64,000 nucleotides of DNA, from NCBI RefSeq assembly GCF_025398155.2, contig NZ_CP104562.2:1116001-1180000 (forward strand). Direction: 5' to 3'. Made by a program: the position numbers and the translations under genes. Below are positions 52,084 to 61,853 of this stretch, in pieces; position 1 is the first letter of the stretch, and each line of letters opens with the position of its first letter. The notes under the pieces are model-generated. The model did no database searches, had not been told where the DNA came from, and saw only the letters and a program-made list of their open reading frames with translations. This DNA is from Roseateles amylovorans (GTDB taxonomy: Bacteria; Pseudomonadota; Gammaproteobacteria; Burkholderiales; Burkholderiaceae_C).

Positions 52084-52461
52084 ATGAGCACTGCAGTTCT
52101 CGAATCTCAAGCCACCGACGTGGGCGGTATGCCAGCGCCTCTGGTGTTCACCGACAGCGCCGCCGAAAAGGTGCGCGATCTGGTGATCGAGGAAGGCAAT
52201 CCCGAGTTGAAGCTGCGCGTCTTCGTGCAAGGTGGCGGCTGCTCTGGCTTCCAGTACGGCTTCACCTTCGATGAAGCGGTCAATGACGATGACACGCAGA
52301 TGAGCAAGAACGGCGTCACCCTGCTGATCGACGCGATGAGTCTGCAGTACCTGACCGGTGCAGAGATCGACTACAAGGAAGACCTGCAGGGCGCCCAGTT
52401 CGTGATCAAGAACCCGAATGCGCAGACCACCTGTGGCTGCGGATCCAGCTTCTCGGTCTGA
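52084..52461 (+). CDS. erpA: Iron-sulfur cluster insertion protein ErpA
   Basis: A 125-residue A-type Fe-S carrier that delivers clusters to apoproteins such as those of isoprenoid synthesis and respiration. The three cluster cysteines are in [11 protein letters not shown] and [28 protein letters not shown] starts the domain. A ~15-residue N-terminal extension precedes it. AGGAA is upstream of the ATG, and CATAAT at 52018 may be the -10. The gene order rpsI-erpA-anmK is common in betaproteobacteria. Confidence 0.96.
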   Translation: MSTAVLESQATDVGGMPAPLVFTDSAAEKVRDLVIEEGNPELKLRVFVQGGGCSGFQYGFTFDEAVNDDDTQMSKNGVTLLIDAMSLQYLTGAEIDYKEDLQGAQFVIKNPNAQTTCGCGSSFSV

Positions 52462-52482
52462 GCGTCTCGCGCTTCTGTGCAG

Positions 52483-52507
52483 AAAAACCGCCTTCGGGCG
52501 GTTTTTT
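52483..52507 (+). terminator. Intrinsic terminator of erpA
   Basis: AAAAACCGCC-TTCG-GGCGGTTTTTT: a stable UUCG tetraloop hairpin with a T-tract, 21 bp after the stop. The A-tract on the other side could make it work for anmK as well. Confidence 0.93.
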
Positions 52508-52728
52508 CATGGGCGTGCCGAAGCCATTGCGTTGGTGGGTGCTGTTCGGTTGGGCCGTGCGCTCTGATGGGCGTTGTCTTGCGCCGGACGCGGTGGCGCC
52601 GCGAGCAGGCGGTGTGGGGTAAGGGTCCTGATCGCGTCGGCGATGTAGGGGTGGGGTCGATACTGGCGCGAGCCGATGCTGCCGCCCCACGCCATCAGAG
52701 ACGCCTTGAGGCGGCTCCTCAGACGACG

Positions 52729-53850
52729 TCAGGCTGGCGTGTAGCTACCAAGGATGCGCGGCCCGGTCGCGCCGGTGGCGGCTGGCAGGTTGCCTGACAG
52801 GTGTCGGACATGACGCATGGCAAGCCAGGCAAATGCGGCCCCTTCCACCTGCATCGGGGGCAGGCCTTGCGCATCGGTGGCCTCCACCTGCACCCGTGGC
52901 AGCAAGGCCTGCAGGCGCTGCATCAACTGGGTATTGAAGGCGCCACCGCCGCACACCAGCAATCGCACCCAATCCCCACTCGCAAACTGCATGAGGCTGT
53001 GCGCGATCGCTCGTGCGGAGAGTTCCAGCAGCGTGGCTTGAACATCGACCGGCGCTGCGTGCGGTGCATGAAGGGCGAGGTGTGTGCCCAGCCATTCCAG
53101 ATCGAAGAGATCGCGACCGGTACTGCGCGGCGGTGCCAGATGGAAGAAGGGCTCTCGGAGCAGCGCGGACAACAGGTTCTGCAGCACGGTACCCTGAGCG
53201 GCCCATTGGCCGCCATGGTCATAGGCCTGGCCCTGGTGGCGCTGGATCCAGCCATCCATCAGACAGTTGCCGGGACCGCAGTCGAAGCCGCTGCTGCGTC
53301 CGTCGGCCCAAAGCAGGCTGATGTTGCTGATGCCGCCCACATTGAGCACGGCCAGGTCACGGGTGCTGTCACCGAGCACGGCGCGGTGGAAGGCAGGGAC
53401 CAACGGTGCGCCCTGGCCGCCGGCAGCCACATCGCGACTGCGGAAGTCATGCACCACCGAGATGCCGGAGAGCTCTGCCAGCAGCGCGGCATTCAGCAAC
53501 TGGACGGTGAAGCCGGTGCCGTCGAACTCGCCTGGACGGTGGCGCACCGTCTGGCCGTGCGCGCCGAGGGCGCGAATCTCGTTCGGGCCGAGCCGCTGCG
53601 ACATCAGCAAGGCCCGGCAGGCCTGTGCATAGGCGCGGGCCACCGCGTTCGCGGCGAGCGCCGACCGCTGGAGTTCGTTGTCGGACGCCTTGTTCAGCGC
53701 GAGCAGCTCGTCATGCAGATGACTCGAGAATCCCTGGTGCTCGTGAGCCAGCACGCGCAGGCGCCCATCGGCTTCCGCTCGCGCCAATACGGCGTCCACC
53801 CCATCCAGCGACGTGCCGGACATCAATCCGATGAAGAGGTCTGCGCTCAT
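52729..53850 (-). CDS. anmK: Anhydro-N-acetylmuramic acid kinase
   Basis: A 373-residue kinase that recycles cell-wall 1,6-anhydro-MurNAc to MurNAc-6-phosphate. FIGLMSGTSLDGVDAVL is the phosphate-binding start of the ASKHA fold; GAHGQTVRHRPG, AVLNVGGISNISLL, FDCGPGNCLMDGW and LLVCGGGAFNTQLM are family motifs. Length is standard. It lies 102 bp downstream of the M23 peptidase gene on the same strand, a sensible peptidoglycan-turnover pair. Confidence 0.95.
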   Translation of the reverse strand: MSADLFIGLMSGTSLDGVDAVLARAEADGRLRVLAHEHQGFSSHLHDELLALNKASDNELQRSALAANAVARAYAQACRALLMSQRLGPNEIRALGAHGQTVRHRPGEFDGTGFTVQLLNAALLAELSGISVVHDFRSRDVAAGGQGAPLVPAFHRAVLGDSTRDLAVLNVGGISNISLLWADGRSSGFDCGPGNCLMDGWIQRHQGQAYDHGGQWAAQGTVLQNLLSALLREPFFHLAPPRSTGRDLFDLEWLGTHLALHAPHAAPVDVQATLLELSARAIAHSLMQFASGDWVRLLVCGGGAFNTQLMQRLQALLPRVQVEATDAQGLPPMQVEGAAFAWLAMRHVRHLSGNLPAATGATGPRILGSYTPA

Positions 53851-53927
53851 GGCGGAAGACGGTTGGGGACGCGTCAGCGAAAACAGAGGGTGGTGCGGTC
53901 GGTCGCTGGCCGCGTCGCTGAACGGAT

Positions 53928-53950
53928 CAACCTGCCTGAAGCAGGTTGAC
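53928..53950 (-). terminator. Hairpin after the M23 peptidase gene
   Basis: TCAACCTGC-CTGAA-GCAGGTTGA, a perfect 9-bp stem two bases after the peptidase stop. There is no T-tract; it may stabilise the 3' end or attenuate readthrough into anmK. Confidence 0.5.
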
Positions 53951-53952
53951 GT

Positions 53953-55338
53953 TCATTCACCGCTGACGCCGTTGCCCAACGAGGCGGCCACGTCCAGCTG
54001 GGTCTTGGCTGCCGCCACCTGCGACTGGAAGGCAGCGCGAGCGGACGCCGGCAGCGTGACGGCCTCAGACGCCCGGGCGATCACGCGCGGGTCCTGTTGT
54101 TGGCCGTTCACCCGGAACTCGAAATGCAGATGCGGGCCGGTCGCCCAGCCGGTGGAGCCGACGGCGCCGATCTTCTCGCCCTGGTCGATGCGCTCGCCCT
54201 TCTTGACGTCGATCCGGCTCAGGTGGGCATACACCGTGGTGCGGTTGCCGCTGTGCTTGACGTGAATGACATTGCCGAAACCGTTCTGCCAGCCGGCGAA
54301 GTCCACCACGCCATCGCCGACGCTGCGGACTGCGGTGCCTGTCGGTGCGCCGTAGTCGATGCCCTGGTGCTGCCGCCAGGTCTTCATGATCGGATGAAAA
54401 CGCATCGCGAAGCCGGAGGTCACGCGCGAGAACTCCATCGGGCTGGCCAGGAAGGAGCGGCGCTTGTTCTGGCCGTCGAAGGCGTAGTAGCCGCCCTTGG
54501 AGGCGCCGGTGTCCTTGAACCACACCGACTGATAGGTCTTGCCGCCGTTGACGAACTCCGCGGCGAGCAGCCGACCGGCGCGGCCATCCCAGTTGATGGG
54601 TTCGCCATCGGCGGTCAGGGTTTCGTAGACGACCGAGAAGCGGTCGCCCTTGCGCAGTTCGCGATGGAAGTCGATGTCGCCCGAGAACATGTCGGCCAGT
54701 TGCGACGCGATGGCGTCCGGCACATTGGCTTCGTCGGTGGCGGCGAACAGCGAGCTCTGGATGGTGCCGCTTCCCAGGCGCACCTGGGTTTCCATGGGGA
54801 CGGTCTCCAGCGTGGAGACAAAGCCGTCGCCCTGGCGGGTGATGTTGAGCCGGGTGAAGTGAGTGGCTTGCTGCTCCGCCTTCTCGGCCGGGAAGCGTGC
54901 AATGATGCTCTGGACCTGGCCGCTGGCGGTGGCCGTGACCTGCACACGCTTGCCGATGCGGCCTTGCAGGATGCGCTTGGCGGTGTCGTCGGTGCGCAGG
55001 AATTTGGCGGCAGCGGGGTCGAACGCACCCATGCGTTTGAGCAACGAGTCGGCCGTGTCGGCCGCGCGGGTGATGTCGTTGCGGGAGAGGCCGGGATCGA
55101 AGGCGGCCAGTTCGGACAGTTGCTCGTCGAGCGACTGGATGGCGATGGCCTCAGTGATCTCGCGTTGCGGAAGGTCGGCCGCGTCCGGCGCCATGGGGGC
55201 GATACCGAAGGCGGTGACAGCGAAGCCGCCCAGCACGCCCACCACCGTGCCGGTGAGGGCGCGGGGATGACGGGCGGCGAAACCTTCCACACGGGCCAGC
55301 GAGCGCTGCAAGCGCTTCCATTCCTCAGTCCAGTTCAT
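53953..55338 (-). CDS. M23-family peptidoglycan endopeptidase, membrane-anchored
   Basis: A 461-residue envelope protein with one N-terminal transmembrane segment (about 27-49, LTGTVVGVLGGFAVTAFGIAP), a long periplasmic region and a C-terminal M23 (LytM) domain. Zinc and catalytic residues are in HQGIDYGAPTG, VYAHLSRIDV and GPHLHFEFRVNG, all intact, so it should be an active endopeptidase (MepM-like). ATG 55338 is one codon inside a GTG. It precedes anmK and is divergent from tyrS. Confidence 0.92.
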   Translation of the reverse strand: MNWTEEWKRLQRSLARVEGFAARHPRALTGTVVGVLGGFAVTAFGIAPMAPDAADLPQREITEAIAIQSLDEQLSELAAFDPGLSRNDITRAADTADSLLKRMGAFDPAAAKFLRTDDTAKRILQGRIGKRVQVTATASGQVQSIIARFPAEKAEQQATHFTRLNITRQGDGFVSTLETVPMETQVRLGSGTIQSSLFAATDEANVPDAIASQLADMFSGDIDFHRELRKGDRFSVVYETLTADGEPINWDGRAGRLLAAEFVNGGKTYQSVWFKDTGASKGGYYAFDGQNKRRSFLASPMEFSRVTSGFAMRFHPIMKTWRQHQGIDYGAPTGTAVRSVGDGVVDFAGWQNGFGNVIHVKHSGNRTTVYAHLSRIDVKKGERIDQGEKIGAVGSTGWATGPHLHFEFRVNGQQQDPRVIARASEAVTLPASARAAFQSQVAAAKTQLDVAASLGNGVSGE

Positions 55339-55709
55339 CACGCGCTAAAAATCCTGCTGACGTTGGAGGGCCTGGGGCGACATCGACGCGAGGTCGACGG
55401 CGACAAAGGCTTTCGAAAAACGGTCCGTCCTTGGGCTGTCCCTTGGGTTGTCCCTTTGGGGTACCACGGTCAGTACGGCTGGCCTGCTCTGCGGGTTGAT
55501 GGCGCGTGACGCCCCTTCAAACCTGTGGAAGCGAGGACGCCTCCACTAGAATCGGCAGCTTTTGCAGGCCGTGTCCGGGAACGACTTTTGCCCTACCCGC
55601 AGCCCGCAAAAACAGGCGCCAGTATAGCGGCGGGCCCGGGTCGTCAACGTCAAGAAAACCCGCTAAATCAAGACTTTACGTAAGCCCTGTACGGGCTCTG
55701 TAGCAAAAC
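55339..55709. other. 371-bp divergent region between the M23 gene and tyrS
   Basis: No gene is seen. TAGAAT at 55547-55552 could be the tyrS -10, giving a ~150-nt leader, but its -35 is poor. A small inverted repeat AGCCC-TGTAC-GGGCT (55683-55697) lies 13 bp before the tyrS ATG, in place of a clear SD. It was checked for a T-box-like leader and none was recognised. Confidence 0.45.
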
Positions 55710-56954
55710 ATGACCGAACCCCGTATCCCCGCCGCCGAGCCGGAATTCCCCATCACCGACCGCGTCCGCCAGGCCATGGCGCAGTCGCTGCGCGGCTGTG
55801 AGGAGCTGCTGCCGCAAGAGGAATGGCTGAAGAAGCTGGCCCGGTCCGAGGCCACTGGGGTGCCGCTGCGCATCAAGCTCGGCCTGGACCCGACCGCACC
55901 GGATATCCACCTCGGACACACGGTGGTGCTCAACAAGATGCGCCAGCTGCAGGACCTGGGTCACCAGGTGATTTTCCTGATCGGCGACTTCACCTCGATG
56001 ATCGGCGACCCGTCCGGCCGCAACGCCACCCGCCCGCCGCTCACCCCCGAGCAGATCAAGCACAACGCCGAGACCTACTACAAGCAGGCCAGCTTGGTGC
56101 TGGACCCGGCGCGGACCGAAATTCGTTACAACAGCGAATGGAGCGATCCGCTCGGCGCGCGCGGCATGATCCAGTTGGCGGCCAAGTACACCGTCGCCCG
56201 GATGATGGAGCGCGACGACTTCACCAAGCGTTTCGCCGCCGGCACGCCGATCTCGGTGCATGAGTTCCTCTATCCGCTGATGCAGGGCTACGACTCGGTC
56301 GCGCTGAAGGCCGACCTGGAGCTCGGCGGCACCGACCAGAAGTTCAACCTGCTGATGGGCCGCCATCTGCAGGCCGAATATGGCCAGGAGCCGCAGTGCA
56401 TCCTGACCATGCCGCTGCTGGAAGGGCTGGACGGCGTCGACAAGATGTCCAAGTCCAAGAACAACTATGTGGGCATCACCGAGCCGGCCAACAGCATGTT
56501 CGCGAAGATCCTGTCGATCAGCGATGTGCAGATGTGGAAATGGTTCGACTTGCTGAGCTTCAAGTCGATCGAGGAGATTGCCGCGCTCAAGCGCGAGGTG
56601 GAGGCCGGGCGCAATCCGAAGGAAGCCAAGGTGATGCTGGCCAAGGAAATCACCACCCGCTTCCACAGCGCGCAGGCCGCGGACGATGCCGAGGCCGATT
56701 TCAACAACCGCGCCAAGGGCGGCATCCCGGACGACATTCCCGAGCTGACCTTGTCCGGTGCGCCGGTCGCGATCGGTGCGCTGCTCAAGCAGGCCGGGCT
56801 GGTGCCGTCGGCCAGCGAAGGCGGTCGGATGGTGGAGCAGGGCGGCGTGAAGATCGATGGCACGACCATCAGCGACAAGGGACTGAAGGTCTCGGCCGGC
56901 ACGATGGTGCTGCAGGTCGGCAAGCGCAAGTTTGCTCGCGTCACGTTGAGCTGA
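55710..56954 (+). CDS. tyrS: Tyrosyl-tRNA synthetase
   Basis: A 414-residue class I synthetase that charges tRNA-Tyr. The ATP motifs are HLGH (in [10 protein letters not shown]) and KMSKS ([12 protein letters not shown]); [13 protein letters not shown] is in the tyrosine pocket, and a C-terminal S4-type domain ([29 protein letters not shown]) follows, quoted in part as [19 protein letters not shown] and the layout fit the TyrZ-like subgroup. No strong SD is visible. It is followed by a convergent terminator. Confidence 0.97.
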   Translation: MTEPRIPAAEPEFPITDRVRQAMAQSLRGCEELLPQEEWLKKLARSEATGVPLRIKLGLDPTAPDIHLGHTVVLNKMRQLQDLGHQVIFLIGDFTSMIGDPSGRNATRPPLTPEQIKHNAETYYKQASLVLDPARTEIRYNSEWSDPLGARGMIQLAAKYTVARMMERDDFTKRFAAGTPISVHEFLYPLMQGYDSVALKADLELGGTDQKFNLLMGRHLQAEYGQEPQCILTMPLLEGLDGVDKMSKSKNNYVGITEPANSMFAKILSISDVQMWKWFDLLSFKSIEEIAALKREVEAGRNPKEAKVMLAKEITTRFHSAQAADDAEADFNNRAKGGIPDDIPELTLSGAPVAIGALLKQAGLVPSASEGGRMVEQGGVKIDGTTISDKGLKVSAGTMVLQVGKRKFARVTLS

Positions 56955-57054
56955 GTCGGCGCTGAGTTGAGTCGGCGTGCGGCAGCGGTGGGGCGGCCCT
57001 TCCGCCTGGCGATGGGCTGGCAGTGGGCTGAAGGTGGCGCTGGAGAGGCGAACG

Positions 57055-57081
57055 AAAAAAGGGAGGCTTCGGCCTCCCTTT
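57055..57081. terminator. Bidirectional terminator between tyrS and the S41 peptidase gene
   Basis: AAAAAA-GGGAGGC-TTCG-GCCTCCC-TTT: a perfect 7-bp stem with a UUCG loop. The T run on the plus side is short, and the A-tract gives a six-T tail on the minus strand. Confidence 0.88.
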
Positions 57082-57155
57082 GTGTGTGCAGACAGTGTGT
57101 GAGTCCTGGCGATGAGGCCGGGGGTCCCGCCTCATCGCCTGCCTGACTGCCTCTT

Positions 57156-60100
57156 TTACTGCTTGATCGGCCGCAGGTAGGGGCCCGGCTTCGGGGTCAC
57201 CACCGGTGCCTTGGCGATGGCCAGCTTCAGCCAGTCGACGGCTGCATCCAGCTGCGCATCACGCCCTTCGGCGGTGGCTCGCGGCGGGTTGTCCACCGCG
57301 ATGTCGGGCGTCACACCCTTGCCCTCGACGATGAAGCTGCCGTCCATCAGCAGCTGCCCGCTCTCGGCGGCGCGCATCAGGCCGTTGTCGATCAGTCGGT
57401 TCTGGTCGGACAGCCACACCCCGGCGCCCGAGGTGGTCACACCGATCACCGGACCCAGCCCCAGCCGCTTGAAGCCTTCGGAGAAGGTCTCGCCGTCGGA
57501 ATAGGTTTCCTCGTTGGCCAACACCACGACATGGCCGCGGAAGACCTGCTGCATGTTGGGATAGGTCTTGCTGCCCGCCGGCGAGCGCGATTGCCAGAAC
57601 GCCCAGGCGCGGCGCAGCAGCGTCTGGAGGATCCAGCTGTCGATGTTGCCGCCGTTGTTGTGGCGGACGTCGATGATCAGCCCCTGCCGGTCGCTCTGCG
57701 CGTAGAACTCGCGGGCGAAGTCGGCGATGTCGTCCCGGCCCATGGCACGCAGGTGCAAATAGCCGATCTGCCCGCCGCCGGCCTGCTCCACCACCTTGGC
57801 TCGGCCATAGCGCCAATCGCTCACTCGCAACTGGCCCTCGCGTCGCAGGTCCACCGGCGTGACGATCACCGAACGTTCGCGGCCCGACGGTTCCTTCAGC
57901 TGCAGCAGCACCTGCTTGCCGGCCTGACCGCGCAGCAGCTCGCTGGGGTCGGGGACCTGGGTGGCGTCTCGCCCATTGATCGCAGTGATGACCGTGCCGA
58001 TGACGATGTTCAGCCCCGGCGCCGCCAGCGGGCCGGCTTCCGAGGGCAGTTCCGGATCACCCGCATAGACGCTGGCGACCTTCCAGCCCTTCGGGTCACG
58101 GGTGAGCAATGCCCCCAGGCCGGCATAGCCCGGATCCTCCGGGCCGCGGCGCACCTCGCCCGGGGCGACCTGGCTGTGCAGCAGGCTCAGTTCGCCAACC
58201 ATCTGGGCCATGATCTCCGCGAGTTCACCGCGCTCGGTGACGCGATCGACCAGCGGGGCGTACTTGGCGCGCATGGCAGGCCAGTCGACGCCGTGCATGT
58301 CCTTGTCGTAGAAGTAATCGCGTTGCATGCGCCAGGCGTCACTGAACATCTGGCGCCATTCGGCCTTGGGATCGATCTGGATCTGCCAGTCGCTCCACCG
58401 CACCCGGGACTTGTCCAGCTCGCCGGGCAGCTTGGGACCGGCGTCGACGATGAGGATCTCCGGCGCGGTGCCGGGCGCGGCGCTGCGGCGAATCATCAAC
58501 TTCTTGCCGTCGGCGCTGAGGTCGAAGCTCTGGACCTGCTCGGTCACGGTCTCGGCCTTGGTCTCCTGGGGCGCGATCGGCAGTTGCTTGAGCACGTTGC
58601 CTTCCAGCAGGTACAGACGCTTGGCCTCGGCCTGCAGTCGGCTGTAGTTGCCGGCCGCCAGTGGCACTTCGTACAGGCGCAGGGACAGGCCGGGGATCTG
58701 GATCGCGGGCTTGGCCTTGGCCTCCGGCTTGGCATCGGCCTTGGCGTCCGACTTCGCGTCCGCGCCTGCCGCGGGCTTGGCACCGGCGTCGGCCAGCTTC
58801 TGCTTGGATTCCTTATCGTCCGGCTTGTCCTTCTCCTGGGTGCGGACCTCGGCTTCCTCCTTGGATTTCACCGACTGCAGTTCGTCGGGCGCGGCGAAGG
58901 GGAAGCGCAGGCCGGGCTGAAGCGCGAGCGCATAGACCTTCCAGCCACGGTCGAAGTTCGGACCCATGTTGCGGTCACCCCAAGGGCCGGGGTTGCCGCT
59001 GACCACGAAGGTCCGGCGCGAGAGGAAGTACAGCCACTGCCCGTCCGGGCTGAAGGCGGGCGAGGACGATGCGTAGCGATCGCTGCCGAGCTGATGCACC
59101 TTGCCATCGGCAACGGTCAGCAGCATCAGTTGCTCGCGGTAGGGGTTGCTGGTGTTGCGCACATAGGCCAGGGCCTTGCCGTCCGGCGACCATTGCAGTT
59201 GCTGCGGGCCTTCGCCCGCGAGGTCGCGGTCCACCTCGCGGGTGGCGGTGGCGCGGTTCGCGGCCTTGAGGTCGGTCAGTTGCAGATGGCCTTCCTTGTC
59301 GGTGTGGGCGATCCAGCGGCCGTCCGGCGAAGGCAGCAGTTGCTGGCGCATCGCCTTGGCGTCCTGCGTCACCTGCTGGGGTTGTCCGGTGCCGTTGGCG
59401 GCAAAGCGCCAGATCTCCAGCTCGCCGCTGTAGTCGCACAGGGCAAACACCTGGCGGCTGTCGCTGCTGAATTCGGCGTCGCGGCAGCGGCCGGCGTTGT
59501 CCAGGCCGGTGGGCGTCGGCAATTCGGCGCGGCGCAGCGGACCGACGCCCTGCGTGGCCAGACGTCCCCGGCTGGTCAGCACCACCCGCTCGCCATCGGG
59601 CGACAGCGAGACCTGGGTCAGGTAGTCCTGCGGCTTGCTGACCCAGCGGCGGCGCTGCTGGTCGAAGTCGCCGCCCAGGGCGATGTCGATCTTGCGCTCC
59701 GCGGCGGCCGCATTCAGGTCGATGCGGTAGAGGTCCGCGCCGAGGGCATACACGGCCTGTGCGCCGCTCAGGCTGGCGTGGCGGATGTCCCAGCCCTTGT
59801 GACGCGTGTGCTGGCGCAGGTCGCTGCCGTCGGCCTTGACCGACCAGAGGTTGTAGGTGCCGTCACGGTCGGAGAGGAACGCGACCCGGGCGGTGCCGGA
59901 CGCGTCGGTGTAGGGCAGGGGTCGACGGTCATTGCTGCCTTCGGCAAACAGCGGTTTGGCCTCGGCCTGGGTGGAGAGATCCATGACCCACAGGCGAGCC
60001 ATCGCGCCGCCGCGGTACTGCCGGGCGTTGTCGCCCCGCAGGCCGTTGCGGGTGAAGTAGAGGATCTTGCCGTCGGCGCTGAGGGCGCCGTCGCTGGCCT

Positions 60101-60596
60101 GTCCGACCGGCAGCGCCCGGCGCACGCCGGTGGTGAGGTTCACCAGATGCAGCTGGGTGCCCGGCTCGCCGCGGTCGGTCGCGCCGGTGAAGATCACCTC
60201 ATTGGCCGCGGTGATGCCCCAGACGCGCACCGCGCCGGTGTCCCAGGTGAGGCGACGAGGCACGCCGCCGGCGGCCGGCATCACATACACATCGCCAGCG
60301 CCGTCGTACTGGCCGACGAAGGCCACCCAGCGGCCGTCTGCCGACAGGGCCGGCAGGCTTTCGCTGGCGGCATGGGTGGTCAGCCGCTGAGCAGCGCCGC
60401 CGGACAGGCGGGTCTGCCAGAGATCGCCTTCGGCAACGAACACCAGTTGATCGCCGTTCAGCGCGGGCTGCCGATAGAAGCCGACCGACGGCTCGGTGGC
60501 GCTGCGGGTGGCGGTGGACGAGGCTTCGGCAGCCATGGCCAGCGTGGCCAGGGCGCATGCCGAAGCGATGGCCAGACGGTGGAGGGTGATGCGCAT
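57156..60596 (-). CDS. Tricorn-like S41 family peptidase, secreted
   Basis: A 1146-residue protein with a signal peptide (LAIASACALATLAMAAEA). Residues ~35-560 are WD40-like/tricorn beta-propeller repeats (SLPALSADGRWVAFVG, VLTSRGRLATQG, LLPSPDGRWIAHTDKEG). A charged Lys/Ala/Asp-rich linker is at about 579-640. A PDZ-like segment near 830-885 precedes the S41 protease core (LIIDVRHNNGGNIDSW and GPVIGVTTSGAGVWLSDQ, with the catalytic Ser near 1050). It probably degrades peptides in the periplasm. ATG 60596 is chosen because the signal peptide follows directly. Confidence 0.92.
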   Translation of the reverse strand: MRITLHRLAIASACALATLAMAAEASSTATRSATEPSVGFYRQPALNGDQLVFVAEGDLWQTRLSGGAAQRLTTHAASESLPALSADGRWVAFVGQYDGAGDVYVMPAAGGVPRRLTWDTGAVRVWGITAANEVIFTGATDRGEPGTQLHLVNLTTGVRRALPVGQASDGALSADGKILYFTRNGLRGDNARQYRGGAMARLWVMDLSTQAEAKPLFAEGSNDRRPLPYTDASGTARVAFLSDRDGTYNLWSVKADGSDLRQHTRHKGWDIRHASLSGAQAVYALGADLYRIDLNAAAAERKIDIALGGDFDQQRRRWVSKPQDYLTQVSLSPDGERVVLTSRGRLATQGVGPLRRAELPTPTGLDNAGRCRDAEFSSDSRQVFALCDYSGELEIWRFAANGTGQPQQVTQDAKAMRQQLLPSPDGRWIAHTDKEGHLQLTDLKAANRATATREVDRDLAGEGPQQLQWSPDGKALAYVRNTSNPYREQLMLLTVADGKVHQLGSDRYASSSPAFSPDGQWLYFLSRRTFVVSGNPGPWGDRNMGPNFDRGWKVYALALQPGLRFPFAAPDELQSVKSKEEAEVRTQEKDKPDDKESKQKLADAGAKPAAGADAKSDAKADAKPEAKAKPAIQIPGLSLRLYEVPLAAGNYSRLQAEAKRLYLLEGNVLKQLPIAPQETKAETVTEQVQSFDLSADGKKLMIRRSAAPGTAPEILIVDAGPKLPGELDKSRVRWSDWQIQIDPKAEWRQMFSDAWRMQRDYFYDKDMHGVDWPAMRAKYAPLVDRVTERGELAEIMAQMVGELSLLHSQVAPGEVRRGPEDPGYAGLGALLTRDPKGWKVASVYAGDPELPSEAGPLAAPGLNIVIGTVITAINGRDATQVPDPSELLRGQAGKQVLLQLKEPSGRERSVIVTPVDLRREGQLRVSDWRYGRAKVVEQAGGGQIGYLHLRAMGRDDIADFAREFYAQSDRQGLIIDVRHNNGGNIDSWILQTLLRRAWAFWQSRSPAGSKTYPNMQQVFRGHVVVLANEETYSDGETFSEGFKRLGLGPVIGVTTSGAGVWLSDQNRLIDNGLMRAAESGQLLMDGSFIVEGKGVTPDIAVDNPPRATAEGRDAQLDAAVDWLKLAIAKAPVVTPKPGPYLRPIKQ

Positions 60597-60849
60597 CGGT
60601 GTCGTTCCTCGTGGGCGCGGAGGTCGGCGCGGGCCGACGGGTTGGGAAAAGGTTTCGGTGCTGGGCAGCGGGTGAGCGTCAGCCCGGGTCAGCGTGCGTG
60701 TCGAGCGTCGAAGGGTCATCGGGGCCATGGTGGCCATCGGTCAGAGGCTGAGTCGGACGCCCGGCCGGCGCTCCGGCCCCAGCCGGGGTGTACATCGCGG
60801 CGGGTGGGGCAACGGCCAGCGAATCGGAATTCTGGCGCGGCCCACCGGC

Positions 60850-61749
60850 TCAGCGGTTCGTCACACCGGCCGCGACGTGGCCGGAGGGCACATGGCCCAG
60901 CGCGCTTTCGATGTGACCGGCCTGATCGTCGAAGAAGAAGTCGGGCTCGAACTCCCGCAGGAACTCGCCTTTGGCCAGTCCGCCGAGGAACATCGCCTCA
61001 TCGATCTCGACCTGCCAGTCCATCAGCGTCCGGATCGCGCGTTCATGGGCCGGGGAACTGCGCGCGGTGACCAATGCGGTGCGAATGCGCATCGGGCTGT
61101 CCGGCACACGCTGCAGCCGTTGGAATTCGTGCAGCACCTGCTTGAAGGGACCGGCCGGCAACGGGGTCAGCTTGCGTTCACGCTCATGGACATGGAAGGC
61201 ATCCAACCCGTCGCGCTGATAGACCTGCTCCGCCTCGTCGGAGAACAGCACCGCGTCGCCGTCGAAGGCGATGCGAAGCTCGCTCGGATAGGCCACCGAG
61301 GCGCGGGCTGACTGCGGAAACACCCGGGCGGCGGCGACGCCCGCGGCCAGCGCGGAACGCACATCCTCTTCATTCGCCGACAGGAAGAGGTGGGCCTTGA
61401 GCGGGCGCAGGTAGCGCCAGGGACTCTGGCCGCGGGTGAAGACGCCGCGCTGGATGGGCAGCCCATAGTGCTGGGCGGAGCGGAACACCCGCATGCCGGA
61501 GATCGGATCATTGCGCGACAGCACCACCACCTCCACCCGCGGCGGCTGGCCGGCGGCATTGAAGGCCAGCAGCTTGTGCACCAGCGAGAACGCGGTGCCC
61601 GGCTTGGCGGGCTGGTCCAGCCGCTGCTGCTGCAGCCGCATGTAGGCGTTGTCGTCGCTGGCTTCGAAGAGCTGGTTTTCCTCTTCGAAGTCAAACAGCG
61701 CGCGGGAGGAAATGGCTACGACCAGTTGGCCGTCGAGATTGGCAGGCAT
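60850..61749 (-). CDS. Cytosolic 5'-nucleotidase family protein
   Basis: A 299-residue protein of the 5'-nucleotidase family related to NT5C1. LVVAISSRALFDFEEENQLFE is the N-terminal active-site region, VVVLSRNDPISGMRVF the nucleotide-contact strand, ELRIAFDGDAVLFSDEAEQVY the second acidic motif, and FFFDDQAGHIESA the third. It should dephosphorylate nucleoside monophosphates. It ends 253 bp from the S41 start and lies 104 bp downstream of gspF, same strand; neither gap shows a clear terminator. Confidence 0.87.
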   Translation of the reverse strand: MPANLDGQLVVAISSRALFDFEEENQLFEASDDNAYMRLQQQRLDQPAKPGTAFSLVHKLLAFNAAGQPPRVEVVVLSRNDPISGMRVFRSAQHYGLPIQRGVFTRGQSPWRYLRPLKAHLFLSANEEDVRSALAAGVAAARVFPQSARASVAYPSELRIAFDGDAVLFSDEAEQVYQRDGLDAFHVHERERKLTPLPAGPFKQVLHEFQRLQRVPDSPMRIRTALVTARSSPAHERAIRTLMDWQVEIDEAMFLGGLAKGEFLREFEPDFFFDDQAGHIESALGHVPSGHVAAGVTNR

Positions 61750-61853
61750 GACCGCGATGATAGGCAGCGCGCAAGTCCTGCCCAGCCTCGAAAGCCCGCG
61801 TTTGCGCGATCTGAAGCGCGTGCAGCGGCCGACGAGGGCGTCGGCCGCGCGGC

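Noticed and set aside
55553..55709. T-box or other aminoacyl-tRNA-sensing leader before tyrS
   Set aside because: No T-box sequence, specifier loop or terminator is visible; only a short inverted repeat near the start.
57531..61070. A 1179-codon open frame on the plus strand
   Set aside because: It lies entirely antisense to the S41 peptidase and nucleotidase genes, has low-complexity Gly/Ala/Arg/His composition and no domain; it is a by-product of high third-position GC.
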